DNA of 64,000 nt from Defluviimonas sp. SAOS-178_SWC (GTDB lineage: Bacteria; Pseudomonadota; Alphaproteobacteria; Rhodobacterales; Rhodobacteraceae), in contig NZ_CP156081.1 of assembly GCF_039830135.1 (NCBI RefSeq), positions 2,962,001 to 3,026,000 of the forward strand, given 5' to 3'. The notes below the pieces were generated by a model. That model searched no databases. It was not told where the DNA came from and saw nothing but the letters and a program-made list of their open reading frames with translations. Below are positions 19,375 through 28,165 of the stretch, in pieces. Position 1 is the stretch's first letter; each line of letters begins with the position of its first letter. The translations under genes were made by a program, and so were the position numbers.

Positions 19375-20340
19375 ATGAAGACACTCACCTGCCTGCTTGC
19401 CGCCACGGCCCTCACCGCCACCGGCGCCCTTGCCGAGACCTGGGACATGCCGATGGCCTACCCGGCGACCAACTATCACACCGAAAATGGCGCCGTCTTT
19501 GCCGACTGCGTGAAGGGCGCGACGGGCGGGGCGCTGGAAATCGTGGTCCATCCCAACGGTTCGCTCTTCTCGGGCAGCGACATCAAGCGCGCGGTCCAGA
19601 CCGGGCAGGCGCCGATCGGCGAGCGCCTCCTGTCGGCCCATGCCAATGAAAACCCGCTTTTCGGCGTGGACTCGATCCCCTTCCTCGCCACCTCGTTCGA
19701 CGATTCAGACAAGCTCCTCGCCGCCGCCAGGGATGCTGTCGCCGGCGCCCTCGACGAACAGAACCTCGTCTACGTCTACTCGGTGCCGTGGCCGCCGCAG
19801 GGCCTCTACTTCAAGAAGGAAGTGAATTCGGTGGCCGACATGGCCGGCGTGAAGTTCCGCGCCTACAACGCGGCGACCGCGCGCATCGCGGAACTCGCCG
19901 GCATGGTACCGGTGCAGATCGAGGCGGCAGAACTCAGCCAGGCATTGGCGACCGGGGTCGCGGAAAGCTTCATCTCCTCGGGCTCGACCGGCGTCGACTC
20001 GAAGGTCTGGGAAAGCCTCACGCATTTCTATGACGTTCAGGCCTGGCTACCGCGCAACACGGTCTTCGTGAACAAGGACAGCTTCAACGGGCTCGACGAC
20101 GCCGGCAAGGACGCGATCATGGAGTGCGGCGCGCAGGCCGCCGCCTCCGGCGAGGCACGCGCGAAGGAGCTGACCGACCAGTACCTGAAGACCCTGGCCG
20201 AGAACGGCATGACCGTGTCCGCGCCATCGGACGAGTTGAAGGCCGGCCTGAAAGGCTTCGGCGAGACCATGACGCAGGAATGGATCGCGGCCGCGGGCGA
20301 CACCGGCAAGGCCGTGGTCGACGCCTATCTGGCGCAATAA
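19375..20340 (+). CDS. dctP: TRAP transporter periplasmic solute-binding protein
   Basis: 321 residues with signal peptide MKTLTCLLAATALTATGALA (cleavage before ETWD). DctP features: substrate-pocket Arg in GVKFRAYN, QIEAAELSQALATGVAESFISS and VFVNKDSFNGL. It captures an organic acid or zwitterion in the periplasm for the DctQM permease encoded next. The solute is unknown; TRAP systems mostly carry carboxylates or sulfonates, consistent with a locus handling amino or oxo acids. It is separated from the oxidoreductase by 54 bases with GGGAGACCGAG before the ATG. Confidence 0.9.
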   Translation: MKTLTCLLAATALTATGALAETWDMPMAYPATNYHTENGAVFADCVKGATGGALEIVVHPNGSLFSGSDIKRAVQTGQAPIGERLLSAHANENPLFGVDSIPFLATSFDDSDKLLAAARDAVAGALDEQNLVYVYSVPWPPQGLYFKKEVNSVADMAGVKFRAYNAATARIAELAGMVPVQIEAAELSQALATGVAESFISSGSTGVDSKVWESLTHFYDVQAWLPRNTVFVNKDSFNGLDDAGKDAIMECGAQAAASGEARAKELTDQYLKTLAENGMTVSAPSDELKAGLKGFGETMTQEWIAAAGDTGKAVVDAYLAQ

Positions 20341-20400
20341 CCGGCAAGGGCGGGCGCGCGGCCACCCCCGCGCGCCCGGCCGCAACGAAGGGGAAGTCCC

Positions 20401-20940
20401 ATGCAAAAGGACAGCCGCCCCGGTGTCATGCGCCGGATGCTCGACCGCATCTATGCCGCCTGCATCGGCCTCGCCGCGCTCTGCCTCGTCGCGATGCTCG
20501 GCGTGATCGTGATACAGATGATCGCCCGCTGGTCGGCCTTCACCTTTCCCGGCGCGACGGAATATGCGGGCTACCTGATGGCCTCGGCCTCGTTCCTCGC
20601 CTTCGCGGGCGCGCTCAATTCCGGTGCCCATATCCGCGTGGGGCTTGCGCTGACCGCTCTCGGCCGCCACCGCTTCTGGGGAGAGCTCTGGTGCCTCCTG
20701 ATCGGCACCGCCGCGACGGCCTACCTCGCCTGGTATGCCGTGCGCCTCGTCTACTGGTCGCGCAAGCTCCATGACGTCAGCCAGGGCCAGGACGCCACGC
20801 CGCTCTGGATCGTACAGATGCCGATGGCCTTCGGCGCGATCCTTCTGGCCATCGCATTCCTCGACAATCTCGTCACGCTCCTGATGACCGGACGCGACAA
20901 CATCCGCGACGACGTCGCAGCCCAGAGCCACGCGGAATAG
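20401..20940 (+). CDS. dctQ: TRAP transporter small permease
   Basis: 179 residues with four predicted membrane helices (for example IGLAALCLVAMLGVIVIQMIA and FWGELWCLLIGTAATAYLAW), the DctQ topology. FPGATEYAGYLMASASFLAFAGALNSGAHIRVGL is the conserved region of the small subunit. It associates with the large permease encoded eight bases downstream. GAAGGGGAAGTCCC precedes the ATG. Confidence 0.9.
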   Translation: MQKDSRPGVMRRMLDRIYAACIGLAALCLVAMLGVIVIQMIARWSAFTFPGATEYAGYLMASASFLAFAGALNSGAHIRVGLALTALGRHRFWGELWCLLIGTAATAYLAWYAVRLVYWSRKLHDVSQGQDATPLWIVQMPMAFGAILLAIAFLDNLVTLLMTGRDNIRDDVAAQSHAE

Positions 20941-20948
20941 GAGGCGAC

Positions 20949-22265
20949 ATGGCACAGGAATTCTGGCCGCTGGCGATCTTCCTCTTCACGCTCTTCTTCC
21001 TGCTCGGATCGGGCGTGTGGATCGGCCTCGCGCTTCTCGGCGTGGCCTTCGTGGGGATGGAGCTGTTCACGACCCGCCCGGCGGGCGACGCGATGATGAC
21101 CACGATCTGGCGATCCTCGTCCTCCTGGTCCCTGACGGCGCTGCCGCTCTTCATCTGGATGGGCGAGATCCTCTACCGCACCCGATTGTCCGAGGACATG
21201 TTTCGCGGCCTCTCCCCCTGGATGGCACGGCTGCCCGGCGGGCTTCTCCATACGAATGTCGTGGGCTGCACCGTCTTCGCGGCGGTCTCGGGCTCATCCG
21301 CCGCCACGCTCACGACCGTCGGCAAGATGTCGATCCCGGAACTGATGAAACGCGACTACCCCGAGCCGATGGTGATCGGCACGCTGGCGGGCGCGGCGAC
21401 GCTCGGCCTGATGATCCCGCCGTCGCTCACGCTCATCGTCTACGGGGTGACGATCAACGAGTCGATCTCCAAGCTTTTCATGGCCGGGATCTTCCCCGGC
21501 CTCGTCCTGGCCGCGATGTTCATGGGCTACATCGCGATCTACTCGCGGCTGTCGTCGCGCTTCAATCCCAAGCCCGAACCGGCGACGAGCTTCACCGAAA
21601 AGCTTGCGAATTCCCGCTTCCTGATCCCGGTGATGCTGCTCATCACCCTCGTCATCGGCTCGATGTATCTCGGCTTCGCCACCGCGACCGAGGCGGCAAC
21701 CTTCGGGGTTCTCGGCGCGATGGCGCTTGCCGCCTTCCAGGGTTCGCTGAACTGGACGAGCCTGAAGGAAAGCCTCCTCGGTGCGACGCGGACCTCGGCG
21801 ATGATCGCGCTGATTCTCGCGGGCGCGTCCTTCCTGTCGCTGGCCATGGGCTTCACCGGCCTGCCACGGGCGCTTGCCACCTGGATCGGGTCGCTCGGGC
21901 TGACGAAGTTCCAGCTCCTCATGGCGCTTCTCGCCTTCTACGTCGTGCTCGGCTGCTTTCTCGACGGCATTTCCTCGGTCGTGCTGACAATGGCCGTGGT
22001 GGAGCCGATGATCCGTCAGGCCGGGATCGACATCATCTGGTTCGGCATCTTCATCGTCGTCGTGGTCGAGATGGCGCAGATCACGCCGCCCATCGGCTTC
22101 AACCTCTTCGTGCTTCAGGGCATGACCGGGCATGAGATGAACTTCATCGCCAAGGCGGCGATCCCGATGTTCCTCATCATGGTGGTGATGGTCTTCGTGC
22201 TGATCGCTTTCCCCGGCCTCGCGACCTGGCTCCCCGAAAACATCATCCAGCGACCGGGGGGTTGA
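20949..22265 (+). CDS. dctM: TRAP transporter large permease
   Basis: 438 residues and about twelve hydrophobic segments, the DctM size. Characteristic: FIWMGEILYRTRLSEDMFRGLSPW, VSGSSAATLTTVGKMSIPELMKRDY, GTLAGAATLGLMIPPSLTLIVYGV, and EMAQITPPIGFNLFVLQG near the C-terminus. It forms the sodium- or proton-coupled translocation channel of the TRAP system with the two preceding genes. Confidence 0.94.
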   Translation: MAQEFWPLAIFLFTLFFLLGSGVWIGLALLGVAFVGMELFTTRPAGDAMMTTIWRSSSSWSLTALPLFIWMGEILYRTRLSEDMFRGLSPWMARLPGGLLHTNVVGCTVFAAVSGSSAATLTTVGKMSIPELMKRDYPEPMVIGTLAGAATLGLMIPPSLTLIVYGVTINESISKLFMAGIFPGLVLAAMFMGYIAIYSRLSSRFNPKPEPATSFTEKLANSRFLIPVMLLITLVIGSMYLGFATATEAATFGVLGAMALAAFQGSLNWTSLKESLLGATRTSAMIALILAGASFLSLAMGFTGLPRALATWIGSLGLTKFQLLMALLAFYVVLGCFLDGISSVVLTMAVVEPMIRQAGIDIIWFGIFIVVVVEMAQITPPIGFNLFVLQGMTGHEMNFIAKAAIPMFLIMVVMVFVLIAFPGLATWLPENIIQRPGG

Positions 22266-22272
22266 GGCGGCA

Positions 22273-23016
22273 GTGGAGGCGCTTTTTGCCCATGTGACGA
22301 CGTCGCCAGCGGTTGCGGCGCTGGTCCTCCTGATCGTTTTCGCGGCCTCCGTCGTGCAATTCGGGCTCGGCATGGGGTTCGGCCTGACCGCCGCGCCGCT
22401 TCTGGCGCTGATCGACCCGATGCTGGTCCCGGCGCCGGCGCTCTTCATCGGGCTCGTGACCTCCTCCTGGGGCGCCTGGCGCGAACGCGGCGCGATCCGC
22501 TGGGCTGAGGTTGCTCCCGCCGCCTTCGGCCGGATTGTCGGCGTCGCCCTTTCCGCCGCGATCCTGTCGCTTGCGATCACCCGCGAAACCTTTTCACTCC
22601 TCTTCGGGCTGTTCGTCGGCCTCGCCGTCCTCCTGTCCGTGACGGGATGGCGGCTTGCCTTCACCCGGCGAAATATCGTCGCGATGGCGACGGTGTCCGG
22701 GCTGATGGGCACCATCACCTCGGTTGGCGCGCCACCCCTCGCCATCGTCTATCAGGGCCAGCCGGCGCACAAGGCACGCCCGACCCTCGCCGCCTTCTTC
22801 GCCATCGGCTGCGCGATCTCCCTGGCCGGGCTTTTCGCAACGGGCTGGGCCACGGTCCGCGACGCGGGGCTTGCCGTCCTGATGCTGCCCGGTGTCCTCG
22901 CGGGGGCCGTCGTTGCAGGGCGGATCGGCACACGGCTCGACCGCCGATACCGGCCGATGCTCCTTTCCGTCGCCGGCATCGCCTCCGGACTCCTGATCCT
23001 CAGGGGTCTGGCGTGA
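22273..23016 (+). CDS. TauE/SafE (TSUP) family membrane exporter
   Basis: 247 residues, about eight hydrophobic helices, with two related halves (VQFGLGMGFGLTAAPLLALIDP and LMGTITSVGAPPLAIVYQG), the TSUP fold. Members export sulfite, sulfoacetate or other anions. The GTG start lies seven bases after the dctM stop and the stop overlaps the next GTG, so it is in the same operon. Its presence behind a TRAP system and a ThDP enzyme suggests that the pathway releases an anion that must be exported, perhaps sulfite; this is inference. Confidence 0.8.
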   Translation: MEALFAHVTTSPAVAALVLLIVFAASVVQFGLGMGFGLTAAPLLALIDPMLVPAPALFIGLVTSSWGAWRERGAIRWAEVAPAAFGRIVGVALSAAILSLAITRETFSLLFGLFVGLAVLLSVTGWRLAFTRRNIVAMATVSGLMGTITSVGAPPLAIVYQGQPAHKARPTLAAFFAIGCAISLAGLFATGWATVRDAGLAVLMLPGVLAGAVVAGRIGTRLDRRYRPMLLSVAGIASGLLILRGLA

Positions 23017-23954
23017 CCTGGCTGGTTCGCGGTCTCGTCTTTGCCGGGGGGCACGGGCGGCTCCTCCTCGTTCTCGGGCTCGTCGCTGGCGTGCTGCTTC
23101 CCGATCTCGCGCTGGCAATGAAGCCCTGGCTGCAGGAACTCGTGGCCCTTCTCCTCTTCGTCGCAGCGCTCCGCGTGGGGCCGGGCCGCGCGGTGGGGTC
23201 GCTGCGGGGGGTGTTGCCGACGCTCGGGCTCACCCTCGTCTATCAACTCGCCCTGCCCCTCTGCGCGGCCGCGATCGCCACTGTTGCCGGAATCGCGGAC
23301 ACGCCGGGCGCGATCGCCATTGTCCTGATGCTCGCCGCCGCGCCGATCTCCGGCAGTCCGAACCTTGCCATCCTTTCGGGCGCCGACCCGGCCCCCGCCT
23401 TCCGCCTGCTGATCCTCGGGACCGCGCTTCTGCCCCTGACCGTGATCCCGGTGTTCCAGGCCATGCCGACCCTCGGTGAGGGCGGAGACGTCTTTCGCGC
23501 GGCCGGCCGGCTTCTTGGCGTCATCGCATTCGCCGCAGGCGCCGCGTTTCTGCTGCGCCGGACGCTGCTTCGCGAAGCCGGCGAGACCGGCATCCGGGCC
23601 ATTGACGGCGCATCGGCGATTACCATGGCGGTCGTGGTCATCGGCCTGATGTCGGCGGTCGGCCCGGCGATTCGGTCAATGCCCGCAACGCTTTTCGCCT
23701 GGCTCGCGCTGGCCACAGCGGCGAATTTCGGCGCGCAGATCGGAGCGGCGGTGCTTCTCGGAAAGGCTGCCGCGGGGCCGGTTCTGCCGGCTCTCGCCAT
23801 CGTCGCCGGCAATCGCAACATCGCGCTGTTCCTGGTGGCGCTGCCCGCCGCGACAACCGATCAGATCCTGATGTTCATCGGCTGCTACCAGATTCCGATG
23901 TATCTGACGCCACTCATGCTCGCCGGCTTTCACCGAAGGATGGCGACGGCTTGA
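23013..23954 (+). CDS. Bile acid:sodium symporter (BASS/SBF)-like membrane protein
   Basis: 313 residues with about nine to ten hydrophobic segments. The N-terminal LLLVLGLVAGVLLPDLALAMKPWLQELVALLLFVAALRVG and IVLMLAAAPISGSPNLAILSGADP resemble the SBF/BASS fold (the proline/serine-rich crossing region), and AIVAGNRNIALFLVALPA resembles the second crossing segment. BASS carriers move organic acids with sodium. The GTG at 23013 overlaps the preceding stop (GTGA). It is the last gene of the catabolic operon and could import or release an intermediate. Family placement is moderately sure, substrate unknown. Confidence 0.65.
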   Translation: MTWLVRGLVFAGGHGRLLLVLGLVAGVLLPDLALAMKPWLQELVALLLFVAALRVGPGRAVGSLRGVLPTLGLTLVYQLALPLCAAAIATVAGIADTPGAIAIVLMLAAAPISGSPNLAILSGADPAPAFRLLILGTALLPLTVIPVFQAMPTLGEGGDVFRAAGRLLGVIAFAAGAAFLLRRTLLREAGETGIRAIDGASAITMAVVVIGLMSAVGPAIRSMPATLFAWLALATAANFGAQIGAAVLLGKAAAGPVLPALAIVAGNRNIALFLVALPAATTDQILMFIGCYQIPMYLTPLMLAGFHRRMATA

Positions 23955-24020
23955 GCCGGAACAGGCCCTTGCGCCCCGGCACCGGCCTTCCCTCTGGCGG
24001 CGGCGCGAACCCGCGCTGTC

Positions 24021-25070
24021 TTAGGGCCGACCCGCCGCGCCGCGCTGGTCTTCGGGCAAATGCAGCCCCGGACCGTAGATCGTGCATTGCGCCCGCCCCC
24101 GCCGCTTGGAGACATAGAGCGCGGCATCGGCATCGCTCAGCATCCGGTCCGCATCCGGCCGCTCGTAAAGGCCGGAGAGCGTCGCGCCGATACTGCCTGA
24201 GATCCGGCAAGGCGCGCCTTCGAACATCACCGGCACTTCCAGCTCGGCGATGATCCGGCGCGCGATCGTGGCGACCATCGCCTCGTCCACCGGGCCGGGC
24301 AGGATCATCACGAATTCGTCGCCCCCAACGCGTGCAACAATGTCCTGCTTTCGGGTCGCTCGCCGCAGGATCGCAGCGACATGGGACAGCACCAGATCGC
24401 CCGCCGCATGACCGAACGTGTCATTCACCGCCTTGAAGAAGTCGATGTCGAGGTGAAGAAGCGCGAAGCCCCGGCCGCCCCGGGCCGCCGCGTCGAGCAC
24501 CCGGACGAGCGCATGGTCGAGCGCCCGGCGGTTGGCAAGGCCGGTCAGGGCGTCGGTCAGCGCCTGCTCCTCCGCCGTCCGCTGGGCGGTCCGGAGCCGC
24601 GCATTCAGCGCCGCCAGCTCCTCCATCACCGCCGCCTTCACCTCGGTCAGGTAGAGGAGTTCCACCGTCAGGTCGGTCGGCGCGAAATCGGCGTTGGTCA
24701 GCGCATGGTCGCGCACCGCCTCGGCTGCCGCGATCCCGAAGGAGAGGTTGACGACCATCCCCTGCCCGTCCTGCAACGGCACGACAAGGCCGCGAAGCCC
24801 GGTGCGGGGCTTTTCGCGCAGAGCGAGATGCAGCCGCTGCCCCGCCAACCGCCGCACTTCATCCATCGACCGGGCCGCCTGCGGCTTGCGGATCTCGAAC
24901 ACGTCGAGAAAGCGGAGCCCGGCCAGCGCCACACCCTGAAAAAGCTTCGAAAGCGTCGGCCCGACCGCGCGGATATGTCCCGTCGGTGCAATCCAGAGGT
25001 ACATCGGCATCAGCCGGCCGAGATCGGCGATGCCGATCAGGACCGGATCGTCGCGCGGAGGGCCGTCCAT
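24021..25070 (-). CDS. HNOBA-GGDEF diguanylate cyclase
   Basis: 349 residues. Residues 1 to about 160 form an HNOB-associated (HNOBA, PAS-like) domain (MYLWIAPTGHIRAVGPTLSKLF, GLRFLDVFEIRKP). A helical linker (ELAALNARLRTAQRTAEEQALTD) leads to a complete cyclase domain with ARVGGDEFVMILPG and an upstream inhibitory RxxD site (RKQD). It should make c-di-GMP and be product-inhibited. Its ATG overlaps the stop of the H-NOX-like gene (TGATG), the arrangement by which H-NOX proteins control partner cyclases. Confidence 0.9.
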   Translation of the reverse strand: MDGPPRDDPVLIGIADLGRLMPMYLWIAPTGHIRAVGPTLSKLFQGVALAGLRFLDVFEIRKPQAARSMDEVRRLAGQRLHLALREKPRTGLRGLVVPLQDGQGMVVNLSFGIAAAEAVRDHALTNADFAPTDLTVELLYLTEVKAAVMEELAALNARLRTAQRTAEEQALTDALTGLANRRALDHALVRVLDAAARGGRGFALLHLDIDFFKAVNDTFGHAAGDLVLSHVAAILRRATRKQDIVARVGGDEFVMILPGPVDEAMVATIARRIIAELEVPVMFEGAPCRISGSIGATLSGLYERPDADRMLSDADAALYVSKRRGRAQCTIYGPGLHLPEDQRGAAGRP

Positions 25071-25651
25071 CACATGCCCTCCGGCCGGGCGAGGTCGAAG
25101 CGCCGCCCGGTCGCGAACCGCGCCTCGAGAAGCTCGATTCCCACGGTTTCCGCATGGCCGTTGCCACCGCCCGCCTCGATCAGCACGAGCGCCCCGTAAT
25201 CGTCGGCCATCGCCCGCAGAACACCCGCGAACACGGCCCCGAACCCCTCGTGCCCGGCGCCGCAGACGAGCGTGAACCGTCCCGGCCCGGTGGCCTTCAG
25301 AACCAGTTCGGGCATATCGAGATCGGGCACCGCGAGGTGGATGCGGTCCGGCAGTTCGTCGAGCGATTGCAGGAAGTCGGGGTAATCCACCCCGCCGAAG
25401 CGCAGGAGCCGGCGTAAGGGTTCGAGCCCGGCGAGGTAAATGCCCACATCCTCTAGAAACGCCTCGCGCGGCTTTCCCAGCTGCCGGGCGGCGACGTCGA
25501 TCATCGCGTCGGTCAGCCTGTCGTCGTAATGCAGAAGGGCTTCGAATCCGGCCGGGCCGATCCCGGCCTCTTCCGCGACGGAAATCCAGCGCGCGACGCC
25601 ATAGGTGTCGCGCAGAAAACACTGTACCGACCGGTTGACGAGCCCGTGCAT
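25070..25651 (-). CDS. H-NOX (heme NO-binding) family protein lacking heme-anchoring residues
   Basis: 193 residues starting MHGLVNRSVQCFLRDTYG, the normal H-NOX start and length. In a gap-free comparison with the family pattern LDxLHDHL, the position of the heme-ligating His is Pro101 (SLDELPDRIH). The YxSxR triad that holds the heme propionates reads Cys130-Gly-Ala-Gly-His134, followed by the conserved Glu-Gly. A His at 105 could ligate only with a four-residue shift. The protein therefore probably does not bind heme in the standard way. It is coupled to the HNOBA-GGDEF gene and likely regulates it by another signal. Comparison was made from memory of family sequences. Confidence 0.82.
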   Translation of the reverse strand: MHGLVNRSVQCFLRDTYGVARWISVAEEAGIGPAGFEALLHYDDRLTDAMIDVAARQLGKPREAFLEDVGIYLAGLEPLRRLLRFGGVDYPDFLQSLDELPDRIHLAVPDLDMPELVLKATGPGRFTLVCGAGHEGFGAVFAGVLRAMADDYGALVLIEAGGGNGHAETVGIELLEARFATGRRFDLARPEGM

Positions 25652-25727
25652 CTCACCTTCCTTCCGCGCCCGGCAAAGCTATGCCGGAGCGCGTTAAGAA
25701 AGGGCAAAGCCGGGCGCAGACTGCCGC

Positions 25728-27281
25728 TTAGAAATCGGTGGGGGCGCCGCCTTCTTCCTTGCGCCGCGCGACGAAGGCCTGCAGTTCCTCGCGGATGCCC
25801 TCCTCCATCGGCGGCGCCTCGAACTCCGCGACGATCGCCTTGGCGATCCGGTGCGCGCGTTCGGCGGTCCAGACCGATCCGTCAAGCTGCCACGCCTCGA
25901 AGTTGCGCCAGTCGGAGGCGATAGGCTGATAGAAGGCGGTGGCGTAGCGGTCCTGTGTGTGCTGGCAGCCGAAGTAGTGCCCCTCTGAACCGACCTCGGC
26001 GATCGTGTCGATGGCGATGTCGTCCGGCGTCGTCGCCCAGGTCTGGGGCTCCATGTAGCGCTGGAGCATCTGGAGCATTTCACAGTCCATCACGAATTTC
26101 TCCGGGCTTGCGATCAGCCCGCCTTCGAGCCAGCCCGCGGCGTGATAGACCATGTTGGTGCCGGACTGCATCGCGGCCCAAAGGGAATTCGAGGTCTCCC
26201 ACATCGCCTGCCCGTCCGGCACGTTCGCCGCGCAGACCCCGGAGGAGCGCAGGGGCAGCCCGTAGAACCGGGCCAGCTGCCCGGTCATCTGGGTCGCGCG
26301 CATGTATTCCGGCGTGCCGAAGGCCGGTGCCCCCGACTTCATGTCGACGTTCGAGGTGAAGGTGCCGATCATCGACGGCGATCCCGGTGCCACGTATTGC
26401 AAAAGCGCGATCGCGGCCAGGGCTTCGGCGATCGACAGCGTCACCGCACCCGACATAGTGACCGGCGCCATCGCACCCGCAAGCGTGAACGGCGTCACGA
26501 CGACCAGCTGCCCCGCCCGCGCCAGTCTCAGCGCCCCGTCGATCATCGGGAAGTCGTGCTTCAAGGGCGAGACGGAGTTGATGTTGGTATACATCCGCGG
26601 CCTGGCCCGGAACTCCGCGTCGCTGAGACCGCCTGCGATCCGCACCATTTCCATCGCGTCCTCGACCCGCTCCTTGCCGAGCGCATAGGCATGGCAGACC
26701 TTGTCGGTCAGCGTGAGCTTTTCGTAGAGGCAGTCGAGGTGGCGGACCGACGGGTGGATGTCGATCGGCTCCACCGGATAGCCACCGGCGAAATGGATGC
26801 AGTTGAAGTATTGCGTCAGCTTGATGAAGTCCCGGAACCCGTCCATGAAGCCGGAAACCTTGCCGCGCGCGAGATCCCAGTAGTTAGGCGGAGACGAAAC
26901 GTTGCCGAAAAGAATGTGCTGGCCGCCGAACGGCAACGTCCGATCGGGATTTCGCGGAGTGACGGTGAACTGACGGGGGGCGCGCGCCACCATCTCCATG
27001 ACGAAATCCTCGTCCAGGAAAACGGTCTCGCCGTCGACCTTGCAGCCCGCCTCGCGGAAGATCGCCAGCGCCTCGTCGTTGAGAAACCGGATCCCGATCT
27101 CGCCGAGAACCCGCATCGCGCCCTTGTGGATGGCGTGGACGCCTTCGGGGCCAAGCGGTTCGATCGGCCGGTCAGGGTTGACCGGGATGCGCCAGGGCAT
27201 CTGGTCGATAACCTTGATGCCGGCGCGTTCCGCATGGCCGGCCCGCCCGCCCGCGCGCTTGCGCTTGAGTTCGCTTCCCAT
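25728..27281 (-). CDS. MttB-like trimethylamine methyltransferase family protein (non-pyrrolysine)
   Basis: 517 residues of the MttB superfamily; no in-frame TAG occurs, so it lacks pyrrolysine. Recognisable segments: EGVHAIHKGAMRVLGEIGIRFLNDEALAIFREAGCKVDG, HFAGGYPVEPIDI, MAPVTMSGAVTLSIAEALAAIALLQYV, and GTNMVYHAAGWLEGGLIASPEKFVMD. Relatives such as MtgB demethylate glycine betaine or other quaternary amines, passing the methyl to a corrinoid protein. No corrinoid protein or pterin methyltransferase gene is adjacent, so the partner must be elsewhere. ATG 27281 has GGAGG at the right distance. Family sure, substrate unknown. Confidence 0.88.
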   Translation of the reverse strand: MGSELKRKRAGGRAGHAERAGIKVIDQMPWRIPVNPDRPIEPLGPEGVHAIHKGAMRVLGEIGIRFLNDEALAIFREAGCKVDGETVFLDEDFVMEMVARAPRQFTVTPRNPDRTLPFGGQHILFGNVSSPPNYWDLARGKVSGFMDGFRDFIKLTQYFNCIHFAGGYPVEPIDIHPSVRHLDCLYEKLTLTDKVCHAYALGKERVEDAMEMVRIAGGLSDAEFRARPRMYTNINSVSPLKHDFPMIDGALRLARAGQLVVVTPFTLAGAMAPVTMSGAVTLSIAEALAAIALLQYVAPGSPSMIGTFTSNVDMKSGAPAFGTPEYMRATQMTGQLARFYGLPLRSSGVCAANVPDGQAMWETSNSLWAAMQSGTNMVYHAAGWLEGGLIASPEKFVMDCEMLQMLQRYMEPQTWATTPDDIAIDTIAEVGSEGHYFGCQHTQDRYATAFYQPIASDWRNFEAWQLDGSVWTAERAHRIAKAIVAEFEAPPMEEGIREELQAFVARRKEEGGAPTDF

Positions 27282-27378
27282 GCCGGTTCCTCCAATGCAG
27301 GTCGAACCAAGCATGCTGCGGCGCGGGAACGCTTCGCCACCCTTCGCGACGTGAATGCGTCGTTTTTGGACGTCGCGG

Positions 27379-28089
27379 TCAGCCCCCGTTTGGCGCGCCG
27401 GAGGCGATCCAGCCCGGCAGATGGCCGATATCGGGCAGGACCACATCTGCGAAAGGACGGAGTTCGTCCGATCCTGCGATCCCGGTCAGCACCGCGACCG
27501 TGCGCATGCCCGCCGCGCGGCCGGCGACGAGGTCGTGGCGGCTGTCGCCGACCATCGCCACCTTTCCCGGGTCCAGCCCCTCGGCCGCGGCGAAGGCCAG
27601 GAGCGGGCCGGGATCGGGCTTGGCGCCATGACCGCTGTCGAAGCCCGAGACGAAGTGGAAATAGCGCGCGATCCCGGCAGAGCGAAGATGCGCGTGGGCC
27701 GGCTCCTCCGCGTCATTGGTGGCGAGCCCGATCTTCAAGCCGGCCTTGGTAAGGCCGTCGAACAGGGGCACCAGCGGCACGGCCTCGACCAGGTCGGTGA
27801 CCGCGGCCATCGCGTTCATCCGTGCGACCAGAACCGCATGGTCGGCACCTGGCAGATGCGGCAGAAGCTTTGCGGCGATTTCGGGCGCGGTATGCGCGAT
27901 CACCGGGCTGTCGGGCGCGAATACACCCGAGACGAGGTCGAACCCGATCGCCTGGCCAAGCCGCCCGGCAAGAGCCTGCGAACCGCAGGCAAGCTCTTCG
28001 AGCATCCGCCGGGACCAGCCGCCCCAGGTCGCGCGGAAATCGAAAAGTGTGCCGTCCTTGTCGAAGACGAGACCGTGGATGTCGTTCAT
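27379..28089 (-). CDS. HAD-superfamily phosphatase, phosphoglycolate phosphatase-like
   Basis: 236 residues with HAD motifs I (VFDKDGTLFDF), II (GLATND), III Lys (GAKPDPGPLLAF) and IV (MVGDSRHDLVAGRAAGM). Motif I carries DKDGT rather than the usual DLDGT or DFDGT. Cap insertion is of the helical C1 type, as in Gph. It may remove 2-phosphoglycolate formed in DNA repair, but many HAD enzymes are promiscuous. ATG 28089 follows GGAAGGAATC. It stands between the MttB-like and DUF3572 genes on the same strand. Confidence 0.82.
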   Translation of the reverse strand: MNDIHGLVFDKDGTLFDFRATWGGWSRRMLEELACGSQALAGRLGQAIGFDLVSGVFAPDSPVIAHTAPEIAAKLLPHLPGADHAVLVARMNAMAAVTDLVEAVPLVPLFDGLTKAGLKIGLATNDAEEPAHAHLRSAGIARYFHFVSGFDSGHGAKPDPGPLLAFAAAEGLDPGKVAMVGDSRHDLVAGRAAGMRTVAVLTGIAGSDELRPFADVVLPDIGHLPGWIASGAPNGG

Positions 28090-28165
28090 GATTCCTTCCC
28101 GGGACCCGGGACGGGTCCAACGCCGCGCGAAACTGGCCAGTTTCGTGCCGGAACGCAACGCCCCT

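Noticed and set aside
25728..27281. Pyrrolysine-containing MttB
   Set aside because: No in-frame TAG in the frame, so it is the non-pyrrolysine type.
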